Origin: Clostridia bacterium
GTDB taxonomy: Bacteria; Bacillota; Clostridia; Christensenellales; UMGS416
Length of the DNA stretch: 64,000 nucleotides
Assembly: GCA_016938675.1 (NCBI GenBank)
Contig: JAFGUF010000012.1
Location: 119,578 to 183,577, forward strand
Reading direction: 5' to 3'
The position numbers and the translations under genes were made by a program. Shown here in pieces: positions 25,921 through 38,800 of the stretch; position 1 is the first letter of the stretch, and the number at the start of each line of letters is the position of its first letter. The notes below the pieces were generated by a model. That model ran no database searches. It was given only the letters and a program-made list of their open reading frames with translations, and had not been told where the DNA came from.

Positions 25921-25942
25921 AAGGCCAGCTGCAGCTGGCCTT
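25921..25942. terminator. Terminator after the TetR gene
   Basis: A perfect 22-base palindrome with GGCCAGC arms followed by TTATTTATT on the plus strand. The next gene converges on it, so it may act in both directions. Confidence 0.75.
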
Positions 25943-25963
25943 ATTTATTATTCTTATAGTCGG

Positions 25964-27046
25964 CTACTCTTCCTCGCCGTCTGCTATGCCCTCAGCCGTG
26001 CTGAAAATCTTATCCGCAAGCGAATTGCCTGTCAGCCCGGCAATAGCGCCGACTACCATCTGCAGGTCTACATTGTCTATATTCTTTATCTCACCGAAAT
26101 CAATAGTCCCGATGGAGAAGGAAAATATGCCGCTGACTAAAAACAGCATAAAAAGAAAACTGACAGCGCAGGAAAACATCACCCTGCCAAGGCAGCTCAG
26201 CCTGTCATCATCCATAAGCACGAGGTTGATAAACTCCAGGTTTCTCCTTCTAATCAGAAAAGCTACCCACGTTCCAATCGCCGCTCCGGCAAATGCAAAT
26301 AAATAGGCGGAGGCGGCATTGCCCTTCAGTGCCTGCCCAAGCCACTCGCCTGCCATGGCGTCTCCAGTCGATAGGTTAGCCATCCATAAAGCAAGAACCG
26401 AAAAAACAATAGCCGAAAGCAGCGCCCATATGCCCAGCCTTTTCGTATGCCAGTTTTTTATCTTGCCGCCTTCTTTTATAATGATCTCTTTTCTCATTCT
26501 GTTTAATGAATCCGTTGCGATTTTTGGCTGCGGATTATTTCCGTTTAAGCCAACCTGAGAGGTCTCAATCAGCTCTGAAATATAGTTATTTCTGTTTTTC
26601 AGCGCATTTTCCATATTACTCTTGTATTTTTCTTTGTTAAAACAGTTTTTCACTCTTTCAGGCGCATAGAGCAGCTTGATAATGGTGTTTGTCTCGTCTG
26701 CCAGATTATAATAGTCCAAAAGGTTCTGCGGTATATCATCCACTCTTTCGTTGTTTCCGGACACGCAGCCGAACTCCGCCATATATCCGGTTCCGTCTTG
26801 GTTCTTTGCATTTCTGTCATAAACACAGAGATATCCCTCAAATTCCATCTTTTTCTTAGCAGCTGCTTTCTCTCCCTGTTTATCAGCACCTGCTATATTA
26901 TTAGGCTCAAGCCATGAAATGTTGTATTTGTCCATAAGGTTCGACCTGCCTGCCGTCTCAACAGCCAATACTTTTTCCTTTATCTCAGGCGGTAAATTCA
27001 GCTTCATTGTCTCTAATCTTTTGTTTCTTATTGTGTCAAATGCCAT
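25964..27046 (-). CDS. Membrane protein of unknown function with a large cytoplasmic N-terminal part
   Basis: 360 residues. The first 200 are soluble and polar, with a lysine-rich stretch and a FEGYLCVYDR...GYMAEFGC segment that looks like mixed alpha/beta. Four membrane helices follow (about 207-226, 244-264, 286-312 and a weaker one at 325-345), and the tail is acidic. No family recognised. The strong GGAGG before the ATG and a 15-base dyad in the promoter region (27083-27097) are the only other marks. Confidence 0.65.
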   Translation of the reverse strand: MAFDTIRNKRLETMKLNLPPEIKEKVLAVETAGRSNLMDKYNISWLEPNNIAGADKQGEKAAAKKKMEFEGYLCVYDRNAKNQDGTGYMAEFGCVSGNNERVDDIPQNLLDYYNLADETNTIIKLLYAPERVKNCFNKEKYKSNMENALKNRNNYISELIETSQVGLNGNNPQPKIATDSLNRMRKEIIIKEGGKIKNWHTKRLGIWALLSAIVFSVLALWMANLSTGDAMAGEWLGQALKGNAASAYLFAFAGAAIGTWVAFLIRRRNLEFINLVLMDDDRLSCLGRVMFSCAVSFLFMLFLVSGIFSFSIGTIDFGEIKNIDNVDLQMVVGAIAGLTGNSLADKIFSTAEGIADGEEE

Positions 27047-27164
27047 TTTCCCATCCTCCTGAACTTATTTATAATGGCATATTAACATATAATGTTATTA
27101 TCTGCATAATATTATTATATTTTATAGTATTTAGCTTAAATAACCGTTAATTAAAATTACTCAT

Positions 27165-27191
27165 AAAAAAAACGGCCCATCAAGAGCCGTT
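27165..27191 (-). terminator. Terminator of the oligosaccharide operon
   Basis: The minus-strand stem AACGGC/GCCGTT (27191-27186 with 27176-27171) with a nine-base loop is followed by a run of about eight T. It is placed 25 bases after the transporter stop. Confidence 0.88.
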
Positions 27192-27215
27192 CCATATTTT
27201 TGTCTGTTTAGTTGA

Positions 27216-28598
27216 TTATTCTTCTATAGCGTCCTTATTGATGTCGCCGCGCTCCTCAAGCTCCTTGACTATTTTGTCGAACATCTCCTCGTCAATTTTG
27301 AACTTGGCACGGTATACTGCATAGCCTGCGAGTATGAAAATAAGCGGGATAATAAGCATGGCAACCTTCATTATCCACAGCCCCTGCATGGATACGTCTT
27401 CCACTGTCTCTGCGCTGTTTATGCCGATAATGATAGCTGTAGCAAGCACTATAAAGTTGGCCAGCGCGCCGCCGATTTTGTTGATGAATGGCTGCAGCGC
27501 GAACGTTATGCTCTCGTTTCTTTTGCCCAGTTTCCACTGTCCGTACTCAACGGAGTCCGCTAGGAACATCAGCATCAGCAGCTGTATGAAGGCCTGTCCG
27601 AAGAAAAGTATCAGGCCAGCAGCCCCTATGAAGTATAGGTTTGTCATGGGCGATACGAAGAAAATTACATAACCTATTACAACAAGTATTGTGCCGAATT
27701 TATAAAGCTGCTTCCTGTTGTACTTTTTGGAAAAAAGCGGGAAGAAAGCAAGCGCTATAATCTGAGTTACAATTACTATGCCTCCGAATATTGGATAAAC
27801 GTCCACATTGCCGTATGCGTACTTAAAGAAATAAAGCCCGAAGCCAGTGGTGGTTACATACCCTATCATGAAAAGTGACATGGATATAGCCACATATAGC
27901 AGCTGGTCGTTTTTGAATATCGCCTTCACCATGCCCTTCAGCGTAGTCGCCTTTTCCTGCTTATATACGTTCTTCGGCTCTTTTACGCCTATTATCGTTA
28001 CAAACTGCATGATAATCATAAATATTACAATAGCAATAGCTACGATGTTGTATCCTTTAGCAAGGCTGCCTGTTCTCTCGCCTATTGCCTCCGTCACCAT
28101 TGGTACGCCGACTACAGCAGCCGCAAGGCCGATATTTGCGCAGATACGGGCAAATGCGCCAATCTTTTCCCTGCTTTTCTGGTCGGTTGAGAGCGCCGGC
28201 AGCATGGACCAGTATGCTATGTCGTTTGCTGTCCAGCTGATGCCCCACAGCACATAAACAACCGCAAAATAGATAACATATTGTGTGCCGCTTAAGTTAA
28301 AGTTAGAAAACATCAATACAGTAAGCACTGCAGATGCCAATACTCCGCCTGTAATCCACGGCTTGAATTTGCCCCATTTTGATTTTGTATTGTCTACTAT
28401 TACGCCCATTATAGGGTCGTTGACAGCGTCGAATATTCGCGCCGCAAGAATAATCGTGGATATTATCCACGCAATGGAGTCAGATAAGTCAAGTGCTTCT
28501 GTAAGATAGAATGCCAAATACATACTTACCAGCGAATAGACCATATCCCTGCCTATTGTACCCAATCCAAAGGTAATATTGTTCCTCTTTTTGTTCAT
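27216..28598 (-). CDS. GPH-type sugar:cation symporter (MFS)
   Basis: 460 residues with about twelve membrane helices, of the glycoside-pentoside-hexuronide family that includes melibiose and lactose permeases. Visible are the N-terminal FGLGTIGRDMVYSLVSMYLAFYL start, the DAVNDPIMG motif after helix 2 (cation and sugar binding), and the W..FKPWI loop. It is the last gene of the operon with GH2, GH13 and GH36 enzymes, so it probably imports galactosides or raffinose-family sugars. It starts 14 bases after the GH36 stop. Confidence 0.92.
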   Translation of the reverse strand: MNKKRNNITFGLGTIGRDMVYSLVSMYLAFYLTEALDLSDSIAWIISTIILAARIFDAVNDPIMGVIVDNTKSKWGKFKPWITGGVLASAVLTVLMFSNFNLSGTQYVIYFAVVYVLWGISWTANDIAYWSMLPALSTDQKSREKIGAFARICANIGLAAAVVGVPMVTEAIGERTGSLAKGYNIVAIAIVIFMIIMQFVTIIGVKEPKNVYKQEKATTLKGMVKAIFKNDQLLYVAISMSLFMIGYVTTTGFGLYFFKYAYGNVDVYPIFGGIVIVTQIIALAFFPLFSKKYNRKQLYKFGTILVVIGYVIFFVSPMTNLYFIGAAGLILFFGQAFIQLLMLMFLADSVEYGQWKLGKRNESITFALQPFINKIGGALANFIVLATAIIIGINSAETVEDVSMQGLWIMKVAMLIIPLIFILAGYAVYRAKFKIDEEMFDKIVKELEERGDINKDAIEE

Positions 28599-28612
28599 AA
28601 ACCTTCTCCTAA

Positions 28613-30943
28613 TTAAATTTTATTAACGATATATAAATTCGAGCCGTAATCGGATAACAGCCGAGTATTTTCATTGTAGTTTGTACCCATGAACTGGTTG
28701 TTCAGCTTAATGCCCCATTCAAGAGCCTTGCCGCATGCTTCATATTTCTCCACGCAGTTTGTAAGTGCGTAGAATTTATTGGCCGTACGGATAAGAAAGC
28801 CCTCCGGATCAATTGAAAACGGCAGAAGAAACTTCACAAGGTCGCCGAACGTCTTAACAAATATGCTCTGCGGAAGGGTCTCAACGGAATATTTGCTGTC
28901 CTTTTCAAGCCCCTTTACAGGCAGATAGTCGTATCCTTCAGCTGCATTGCACAGAGTCTGATAGAAGCCTACTGCTGCTTTGCTTTTATCTTTTGAGACG
29001 GACTGCCATATTACTTTGTTGTCCTTATTGCTTTCAGTCCTTGTGAAATCTCCGTACTGAAATGTATTCCTGTGCTTTTTATATACGGCAATCTGGTTTT
29101 TTATCTCTCTGCGCTCCACGAAATTAAGATGCTTCAGGTCAAATTCATATCCCAGGCAGCCAAAGCTGGCCACGTTGAATCGGGTGGACATGGGCGTATG
29201 GCGCAGCGTCTGCTGATGCGGAGCTGAGGATACGTGCGCGCCCATTGATGACTGGGGATATAGATAGGATAGCCCACCCTGGATTTTCAGCCTCTCAATT
29301 GGGTCCGTGTCGTCGCTCGTCCATATCTGCGGCGAGTAGCACAGCATGCCAAGGTCAAATCTGTTGCCTCCGCTTGAGCAGCTCTCCAAAAGTATATGCG
29401 GGCGCGGAATGAATATCCTTTCGAGTATATCATAAAGCCCCATAATATATCTGTGGAAAAACTCACCCTGCTCATCAATCAGCGCTGAATATGCGTCGCT
29501 TACGTGCCTGTTCATGTCCCACTTTACGTAGGATATTTCATTGCTATCTAGTATGCGGCATACATTCTCCACTATGTAGTCGCGCACATCGCTGTTGCAC
29601 AAATCCAGCACCAATTGGTGCCTTCCAAGGGTTGGCTTCTTTCCGGGAGTTGTGACGGCGTACTCCGGGTGCGCGCGAAACAAATCGCTGTCTGGATTAA
29701 CCATCTCCGGCTCAAACCAAAGCCCGAACTTAAGCCCCATTTTATTGACTTTCTTTATAAAGGGTGATAATCCTCTGGGAAGATTTTTCTTGTTTATGCT
29801 GTAGTCACCAAGGCCTGCAGTGTCGTCATTTCTTTTGCCGAACCAGCCGTCATCCAATACAAACATCTCCACGCCAAGGCGCTTTGCCCTGCGGGCAAGG
29901 CCGGATAATTTGCGCTCATTGAACCTGAAAAATGTGGCTTCCCAGTTGTTTATAACGACCGGGCGCTCTTTATTCTTCCAGTCGCCGCGCACTACGTTGT
30001 TGTTTACAAAGTCGTGAAAATTCCTGCTGAGTTTATTGTAGCCGTTTTCAGAAAACGTCATGATGACCTCAGGCGTCTCGAAAAACTCATCTTTTTTCAG
30101 CACCCATTCAAAGCAGTGGGGATTAATGCCCATCATAACGCGCACTATGTCCTGGCTGCTCAGCTCCACAGCGCCGTAGTGGTTGCCGCTGTATATAATG
30201 TTGAAGCCGTATACATTGCCTGCGTCTTCATCTGTCTTTTTCTCCGCAAGCAAAAATCCCGGGTTGTGCTTGTTGCTGCTTGCGCCTGTTGTGGATGAAT
30301 TGACATAAAGACCGGATTCAATTTTCCTTATGTGCTTGTGGGCTTCCTTTATCCATCCGCCGTCAAAGGTAACCATGTGGAAATCCCTGTTTGGCATATC
30401 CAGCATCATGCTCATGATGCGGCGGATAACAAGGGATTTTTCATTATTATTTTTCAATACCGCTCTTCGGGTTATTACGTTGCTTTCCTCGTACACTGTG
30501 TAGTACATCAGCATCTCTACGGAGTTGGATTCATCCTCAAGCGTTATCTCCAGAGTCTTGCACTCGGTGTCCTTGCCGTAGGCTGATGGCAGGGTTTTCA
30601 TCTCCATATGCCCTGTGAATATCCTGTGGCTTTTGTATACGAAGTCAGACACAAATGTAGTGTCGGGCATCTTAATTTCAATAGGCGAATGCCTGTAGTC
30701 GCCTGTTCCTATGCCGGAGTATTCCAGGCAAATAGCATCCAAAGAGTATGTCGGGTCGCTTTCATCATAGGCCACCGTTCCGCCGGTTTCGGCGGAGTGC
30801 TTCATCCTTATGCTTTCCGGATTCATAATATTCAGCCTTGGCCCGTAGTGGAAGTGCTCCAAGTGCTTAAATTCCGTTATGCCAAACCAGTATGAGGTGT
30901 CCTTAGTTGTCAGATAGAAGACATTGTCTTTATATTCTATCAT
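28613..30943 (-). CDS. Alpha-galactosidase, GH36
   Basis: 776 residues, a full-length GH36 enzyme: an N-terminal beta-supersandwich, the catalytic barrel with FVLDDGWFGKR, the nucleophile aspartate in KWDMNRH and the acid/base aspartate in WTSDDTDP, and a C-terminal beta domain. No signal peptide, so it acts on imported melibiose, raffinose or stachyose. Its ATG overlaps the stop of the GH13 gene by four bases, and the transporter gene follows closely. Confidence 0.95.
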   Translation of the reverse strand: MIEYKDNVFYLTTKDTSYWFGITEFKHLEHFHYGPRLNIMNPESIRMKHSAETGGTVAYDESDPTYSLDAICLEYSGIGTGDYRHSPIEIKMPDTTFVSDFVYKSHRIFTGHMEMKTLPSAYGKDTECKTLEITLEDESNSVEMLMYYTVYEESNVITRRAVLKNNNEKSLVIRRIMSMMLDMPNRDFHMVTFDGGWIKEAHKHIRKIESGLYVNSSTTGASSNKHNPGFLLAEKKTDEDAGNVYGFNIIYSGNHYGAVELSSQDIVRVMMGINPHCFEWVLKKDEFFETPEVIMTFSENGYNKLSRNFHDFVNNNVVRGDWKNKERPVVINNWEATFFRFNERKLSGLARRAKRLGVEMFVLDDGWFGKRNDDTAGLGDYSINKKNLPRGLSPFIKKVNKMGLKFGLWFEPEMVNPDSDLFRAHPEYAVTTPGKKPTLGRHQLVLDLCNSDVRDYIVENVCRILDSNEISYVKWDMNRHVSDAYSALIDEQGEFFHRYIMGLYDILERIFIPRPHILLESCSSGGNRFDLGMLCYSPQIWTSDDTDPIERLKIQGGLSYLYPQSSMGAHVSSAPHQQTLRHTPMSTRFNVASFGCLGYEFDLKHLNFVERREIKNQIAVYKKHRNTFQYGDFTRTESNKDNKVIWQSVSKDKSKAAVGFYQTLCNAAEGYDYLPVKGLEKDSKYSVETLPQSIFVKTFGDLVKFLLPFSIDPEGFLIRTANKFYALTNCVEKYEACGKALEWGIKLNNQFMGTNYNENTRLLSDYGSNLYIVNKI

Positions 30944-32556
30944 GCTATCCCTCCGTCTGTAATTATAGCCTCGTATGCCCTCAGCTCGCCTTCAGGTGCG
31001 TCATCATAATTTGTCATAATTACGTTGCCGGCACACTTTATCTTTATATTGCTATCTGAGAAATTGAGCATAACGGTGAGCTTTTTGTCCATATATTCTC
31101 TTTCGTAGACAAACAGATTTTTAGTGATCTTAACTGTCTTAAAACTGCCCTTTTTAAGTATATCATTTTTACTGCGGAAATCTATTAACTTTCTGTAATA
31201 ATTTAATACGGATTTATCATCCTCTTCCTGCATTTCCGTGTTTATATCCACATAGTTCTGGTTGACTTTCAGCCAAGGGTCGCCGTCTGTGAAACCGCCG
31301 TTTTTTTCCTTTCTCCACTGCATAGGCGTCCTTGCATGGTCTCTGCTGGCGCGCATTATCATCTTCCAGCGGTACCAATTAGGGAAGTGCAGCTTCTCTG
31401 TTGTCTTCATCACGTTATGTGTTTCCACGTCCTCAATTTCCTCTAAGGTTGTGTAGTCGAAGTTGGTCATGCCTATCTCCTGCCCCTGATAGATAAACGG
31501 CGTTCCCTTCAGAGTGAGAACCAGTGTAGAGAGCAGCTTGGCTCCTATGTCGTGGTATTCAGGGTTCTTTATAAACCTGCTGACGCTTCTTGGCTGGTCG
31601 TGGTTTTCCAGGTAATTAGCGCACCATTCAAGGGAGTTTTGCCACTTTGTGATTACCTCGAAGAATTTCTTCGGACGGAATTTCCTCGGGAACCACTTTA
31701 TGAAGAACTGGTCAACCTCCATATGCTCAAAGGAGAAAATCATATCCAGCTCTTTTCTTTCGCTGTCGCACAAGAGCTTGCCCATTTCCGGGGTTACAAA
31801 TACCGTCTCGCCCACTGTAAAGCAATCATAATCATCCAGCACTTCTTTCCTCAATGTGCGCAGCACCTCATGGTTGCCCTCCTGAGAGTGATAGTGCTCA
31901 AGTCCCGTTAAGGCTATTCTCTTCTTGCCGTCATCTAAGGATGTTTTGTATATGATGTTTATGACGTCACAGCGGAATCCGGCGATGCCCTTATCCAGCC
32001 AGAAGCGCATCAGATCCTTTACTTCCTCCAGCACCTTTGGATTGTGGAAATTCAAATCCGGCTGTCCCTTGGCAAAAAGGTGCAGGTAGTATTCATCCCT
32101 TACCATGTCATATTCCCAGCAGTCGCCTCCGAAAAAGCCAGTCCAGTTGTTGGGCAGCTTTCCGTTTTTGCCTTTGCGCCATATGTAGTAATCATCGTAG
32201 GGGGCTTCCTTTTTTCTGGATTTCTGGAACCATTCATGCTCGCTCGATGTATGGTTAATAACTAGATCCATTATAATCTTTATGTCCAGTTTTTTAGCTT
32301 CCGCTATAAGCATGTCCATGTCCGCCATGCTGCCGTACTCATTGTTTATCGCCTTGTAGTCGCTTATGTCATAGCCGTTGTCTTCATTGGGTGATGCATA
32401 AACCGGGCTTAGCCATATTATGTTTACGCCCAAATCCTTTAGATAGCCAAGCTTTTCAATGATTCCCGGTATGTCGCCCACTCCGTCGCCGTTTGTGTCG
32501 TTGAAGCTCCTCGGGTAAATCTGGTATACGACTCCTTCTTTCCACCAATTACTCAT
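30940..32556 (-). CDS. malL: Oligo-1,6-glucosidase-type GH13 enzyme
   Basis: 538 residues with the GH13 regions: DLVINHTS (I), GFRCDVIN (II, nucleophile Asp), VGETVF (III, acid/base Glu) and ENHDQPR (IV). The valine that follows the nucleophile is, in this subfamily, associated with alpha-1,6 rather than alpha-1,4 preference, so isomaltose-type or sucrose-type substrates are likely. No signal peptide. It starts with a good AAGGAG site; the 422-base gap upstream of it, full of repeats, separates it from the beta-galactosidase gene. Confidence 0.9.
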   Translation of the reverse strand: MSNWWKEGVVYQIYPRSFNDTNGDGVGDIPGIIEKLGYLKDLGVNIIWLSPVYASPNEDNGYDISDYKAINNEYGSMADMDMLIAEAKKLDIKIIMDLVINHTSSEHEWFQKSRKKEAPYDDYYIWRKGKNGKLPNNWTGFFGGDCWEYDMVRDEYYLHLFAKGQPDLNFHNPKVLEEVKDLMRFWLDKGIAGFRCDVINIIYKTSLDDGKKRIALTGLEHYHSQEGNHEVLRTLRKEVLDDYDCFTVGETVFVTPEMGKLLCDSERKELDMIFSFEHMEVDQFFIKWFPRKFRPKKFFEVITKWQNSLEWCANYLENHDQPRSVSRFIKNPEYHDIGAKLLSTLVLTLKGTPFIYQGQEIGMTNFDYTTLEEIEDVETHNVMKTTEKLHFPNWYRWKMIMRASRDHARTPMQWRKEKNGGFTDGDPWLKVNQNYVDINTEMQEEDDKSVLNYYRKLIDFRSKNDILKKGSFKTVKITKNLFVYEREYMDKKLTVMLNFSDSNIKIKCAGNVIMTNYDDAPEGELRAYEAIITDGGIA

Positions 32557-32685
32557 TTGTTATCTCCTTGTTGTGTATTTTCTGTTTTGCCTTCTAAGGC
32601 GTTGGGTTTTATGAATTAATCGTGCTGTAGCAAGGGAAGCCTTAGCTTTGCGTAATAAATCCCACCGATTTGTGGTTTTCACTTG

Positions 32686-32940
32686 CTTCGCTTGCCGACC
32701 TCTCCGCCAAGCATAGCTTGGCCCTCCTCCCCTTCACAAGGGGAGGCTTATCGGAAAATATATTTATTCAACTACTAGGCTCTCCTTGTAGGAGAGCTGG
32801 CAATTTCGAAGAAATTGACTGAGAGATTTTCATCCTCAGGATAATAAGCAGAATAATAATTCTCTTCCTGCAGAAAAGGTTCTGTTCCCAACCCACCCAC
32901 CACCCATATAATTAAGGGCTTCGCCCTTAACAACCCTGTA
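32686..32940. repeat. Mosaic intergenic repeat, copy D
   Basis: It fills the 422-base gap between the beta-galactosidase and GH13 genes. There is an R3-like core (CCAAGC-ATA-GCTTGG, about 32706-32720), a CCTCCCCTT/AAGGGGAGG hairpin leading into the end of R1 (to about 32740), R2 at 32774-32828 with hairpins 32780-32786/32790-32796 and 32801-32807/32811-32817, and an inverted R4 at 32887-32937. A 64-codon open frame across it is repeat, not a gene. Confidence 0.85.
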
Positions 32941-32978
32941 CGCGAGTCAACTGAAATCTTCTGCTCCAAGAAATTCCC

Positions 32979-36651
<3,673 letters not shown>

Positions 36652-36669
36652 GCAATATAATTTATAAAA

Positions 36670-36715
36670 ATGTCACAGCTACGACATTGTATCACTTGGA
36701 AGTTTCCGCTGTCAA
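36670..36715 (-). promoter_or_regulatory. Promoter and candidate operator of the TetR-lacZ operon
   Basis: Minus strand: TTGACA (36710-36715), an 18-base spacer and TACAAT (36686-36691). An 18-base dyad, ATGTC-N2-AGCT-N2-GACAT, at 36670-36687 overlaps the end of the -10 box, a position suited to repression by the TetR protein encoded just downstream. Confidence 0.72.
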
Positions 36716-36789
36716 CACATGTCAAGAAAATTTAAGAAGAATGTAATAATATATTCCGATTCTAAATTGGATTAATCATAAAAAAACTG

Positions 36790-36851
36790 TTGACAATTCT
36801 GAGTTTGTAGGTTATTTTATAACAGTGTTATATAATTTATAATATTGTTAT
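36790..36851 (+). promoter_or_regulatory. Promoter with two matched palindromic operators
   Basis: TTGACA (36790-36795), 17 bases, TATTTT (36813-36818). Just downstream are ATAACA-G-TGTTAT (36819-36831, perfect) and ATAATA-T-TGTTAT (36839-36851, one half-site mismatch). Their centres are 20 bases apart, about two helix turns, so two dimers could bind the same face. The likely ligand is the TetR protein encoded second in this operon. Confidence 0.72.
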
Positions 36852-36872
36852 ATTAAATGAAAGGAGGACATA

Positions 36873-37574
36873 ATGGAATCTATATTAAAAGGAAAGAGAA
36901 GATTCTTTGCAATAGGTGCAGCGGCTGCTTTCGGACAGATACTGCTTGTTATGGCGGGAATAGCCGTTATTGGCTTGCTAGGCAAAAGACCGGAGAGCGC
37001 ACAGGAAGCCATGGATATATTTTCGCGCTCTGCTATAGAGGGGCTTCTGCGGGATGAGATACTTACGGTCTTTATGATATCGCTGTATTTTTTCAGCGCG
37101 ACGGCTCTGTTTGCAGCTCTATATGAATCGCACCCTGTGCTGTCAGTTTTCTCGCTAATTTTCACCTTCGCGGCAGCGATTATGATCATATCGTCTAACT
37201 CAGCCTTCTCCCTGCTTCATCTCAGCCGGGAATATTCCCTTTGCGAGACTGCAGAAAGCCGGCAAAGCATAGTAACGGCGGCGCATTCAGTAATCTCCCG
37301 CAATATGTGGAACGGCACTTCAGCGTACTTTTCGGGTATATTTCTGCAGGGCGCCGGGATAATGATATCATTTGCCATGCTAAAGAGCGGAAAATTTGCG
37401 CCTTTGGCCGGAATCAGTGGTATAATATGTAACGGGCTTGATTTGCTGCAGCATTTGCTTCACTACTCCGTGCCGGAGGCCGCCTCGATTGTGCTATATC
37501 TGGCCGGGCCTTTTTATCTGCTGTGGTATGTGCTTACAGGCACCGGGCTTATTAAACTAGCAAAGCAGGCATGA
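36873..37574 (+). CDS. Membrane protein, DUF4386-like
   Basis: 233 residues with six predicted membrane helices and a short KRPESAQEAMD extracellular loop after the first. The layout (long second helix pair, SLLHLSREY after helix 4, C-terminal LYLAGPFYLLWYVLTG) recalls DUF4386 proteins, which often sit beside TetR regulators in Bacillota; the match is from memory of layout rather than a strict motif. AAGGAGG site six bases before the ATG. One base separates its stop from the TetR start. Confidence 0.75.
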   Translation: MESILKGKRRFFAIGAAAAFGQILLVMAGIAVIGLLGKRPESAQEAMDIFSRSAIEGLLRDEILTVFMISLYFFSATALFAALYESHPVLSVFSLIFTFAAAIMIISSNSAFSLLHLSREYSLCETAESRQSIVTAAHSVISRNMWNGTSAYFSGIFLQGAGIMISFAMLKSGKFAPLAGISGIICNGLDLLQHLLHYSVPEAASIVLYLAGPFYLLWYVLTGTGLIKLAKQA

Positions 37575-37575
37575 A

Positions 37576-38175
37576 ATGACATTATCATCGGAAAGCAAAA
37601 AGAGCATTAAGGCAGAGCGCACCAAAAAAGCCTTTGCAGAGACCGCCAAATCCATCATTGAGGAGGAAGGAGCGGCAAATGTATCCGTGCGCAAAGTAGC
37701 GGATAAATCCGGCTACTCGTTAAGGAGCATATACAACTACTTCACCAATCTCGATGAGCTGCTCTGGATGACCAGAGAGCTGATGACAGATGACCTGGCG
37801 GATTACTTCACTGCGATGGATCATGAGCTTAATAGCATAGAAGACTTCAAATCTATGATGCGTGCCTTTATGGATTACTTCATCGACAGGCCGAATGTAT
37901 TCTTCTTTTTCTATTGCTATCCCCTTGATAAGAGCGTAAAAAAATCGACAAACAGCATATTGAATGAACCCCATGTACGGGAGAAATTCGGAAAGACATA
38001 CCTTTTCCTTATGTCGCTGGGGCACAGCGCAGAGGACGCCGCGAATATATCCACATCTATAATATTCGCCCTCTACGGCCTGCTCACCCTTTACATGACG
38101 GGAAATGACGGAATAAGCAAAGATGGCATCTATGCCCATCTTGACAAAACTATTGAAATAATGATTAAAAAATAA
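37576..38175 (+). CDS. TetR-family regulator
   Basis: 199 residues. The DNA-binding domain at about 12-60 (NVSVRKVADKSGYSLRSIYNYFTNLDELLWM) is followed by a helical ligand domain with a YFIDRPNVFFFFYCYPLD segment. It lies between two membrane-protein genes in one operon and probably represses the promoter at 36790 through the paired 13-base palindromes there. Confidence 0.92.
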   Translation: MTLSSESKKSIKAERTKKAFAETAKSIIEEEGAANVSVRKVADKSGYSLRSIYNYFTNLDELLWMTRELMTDDLADYFTAMDHELNSIEDFKSMMRAFMDYFIDRPNVFFFFYCYPLDKSVKKSTNSILNEPHVREKFGKTYLFLMSLGHSAEDAANISTSIIFALYGLLTLYMTGNDGISKDGIYAHLDKTIEIMIKK

Positions 38176-38191
38176 ACAGGAGGAATTATAT

Positions 38192-38704
38192 ATGCCTGCA
38201 GTTGCACATTTAGGTGTAGGCTTCGCCGCCAAAGGCGTGGCAAAAAACGTATCAGTGGGATATCTGCTTCTGGCGGCAGAGGCAGTTGAAATAGTATTTA
38301 TGGGGCTATGGGCAGCCGGAGTGGAGGTTCCATCCTCGGCAGTGTCTGCTGGGTTTACGGAATATTCGCACACAGTTTTATCGGGAGTTGTGCTATCCTT
38401 TCTCGGAGCGCTTGCAGCGTGGCTTTTTTCCAAAAACAAGCGTACTTCCATAATCATCGGACTGCTGATTTTCAGCCATACATTGATGGATCTTATCGCA
38501 TCGCCAAAGCTGGCATTCTATCCGTATGACACGGGGATGCCGCTGTATCCTTTCAGCGAAATAAAGATTGGCTTTGGTCTATGGAAATATAAAATACTGG
38601 CGCAGATATTAGAGTATGGCACTCTGGCAGGAGGCGTGCTGATATATATACTGACGAAGATTAAAATGAAAAAAGAAAAACTTGCAAAAGAATCCGCTGT
38701 GTAG
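38192..38704 (+). CDS. Membrane protein with conserved His motifs (membrane-bound metal-dependent hydrolase type)
   Basis: 170 residues and four to five membrane helices. Conserved-looking histidines appear in VAHLGVGFAAK (N-terminus), EYSHTVLSG and IFSHTLMDLIASP, the pattern of small membrane proteins often annotated as metal-dependent hydrolases (YdjM/DUF457-like). Whether it is an enzyme is not known. AGGAGG site before the ATG. Its last codons and stop are inside the stem-loop of the operon's terminator. Confidence 0.72.
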   Translation: MPAVAHLGVGFAAKGVAKNVSVGYLLLAAEAVEIVFMGLWAAGVEVPSSAVSAGFTEYSHTVLSGVVLSFLGALAAWLFSKNKRTSIIIGLLIFSHTLMDLIASPKLAFYPYDTGMPLYPFSEIKIGFGLWKYKILAQILEYGTLAGGVLIYILTKIKMKKEKLAKESAV

Positions 38705-38720
38705 CGGGTTCTTTTTTTTA
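38688..38720 (+). terminator. Terminator overlapping the end of the coding region
   Basis: Eleven pairs (38688-38698 with 38703-38713, one T-G wobble), a GTGT loop and about eight T. The stop codon TAG (38702-38704) starts in the loop. The reverse strand ends in TTTT and may help terminate the converging zupT gene. Confidence 0.92.
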
Positions 38721-38800
38721 TCTTAATTGTATAATTAGTTTTTTATATTCCTTAGATTGAGAAAGTATAGAGTACACTTAAAAGCGTCCCATAAATATTA

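Noticed and set aside
32775..32969. 64-codon minus-strand open frame
   Set aside because: It lies wholly within the R2/R4 repeat modules and has no ribosome site.
37720..38457. 245-codon minus-strand frame across a TetR gene and the following membrane-protein gene
   Set aside because: Both opposite-strand genes have good sites and recognisable domains; the frame spans two genes and their gap.
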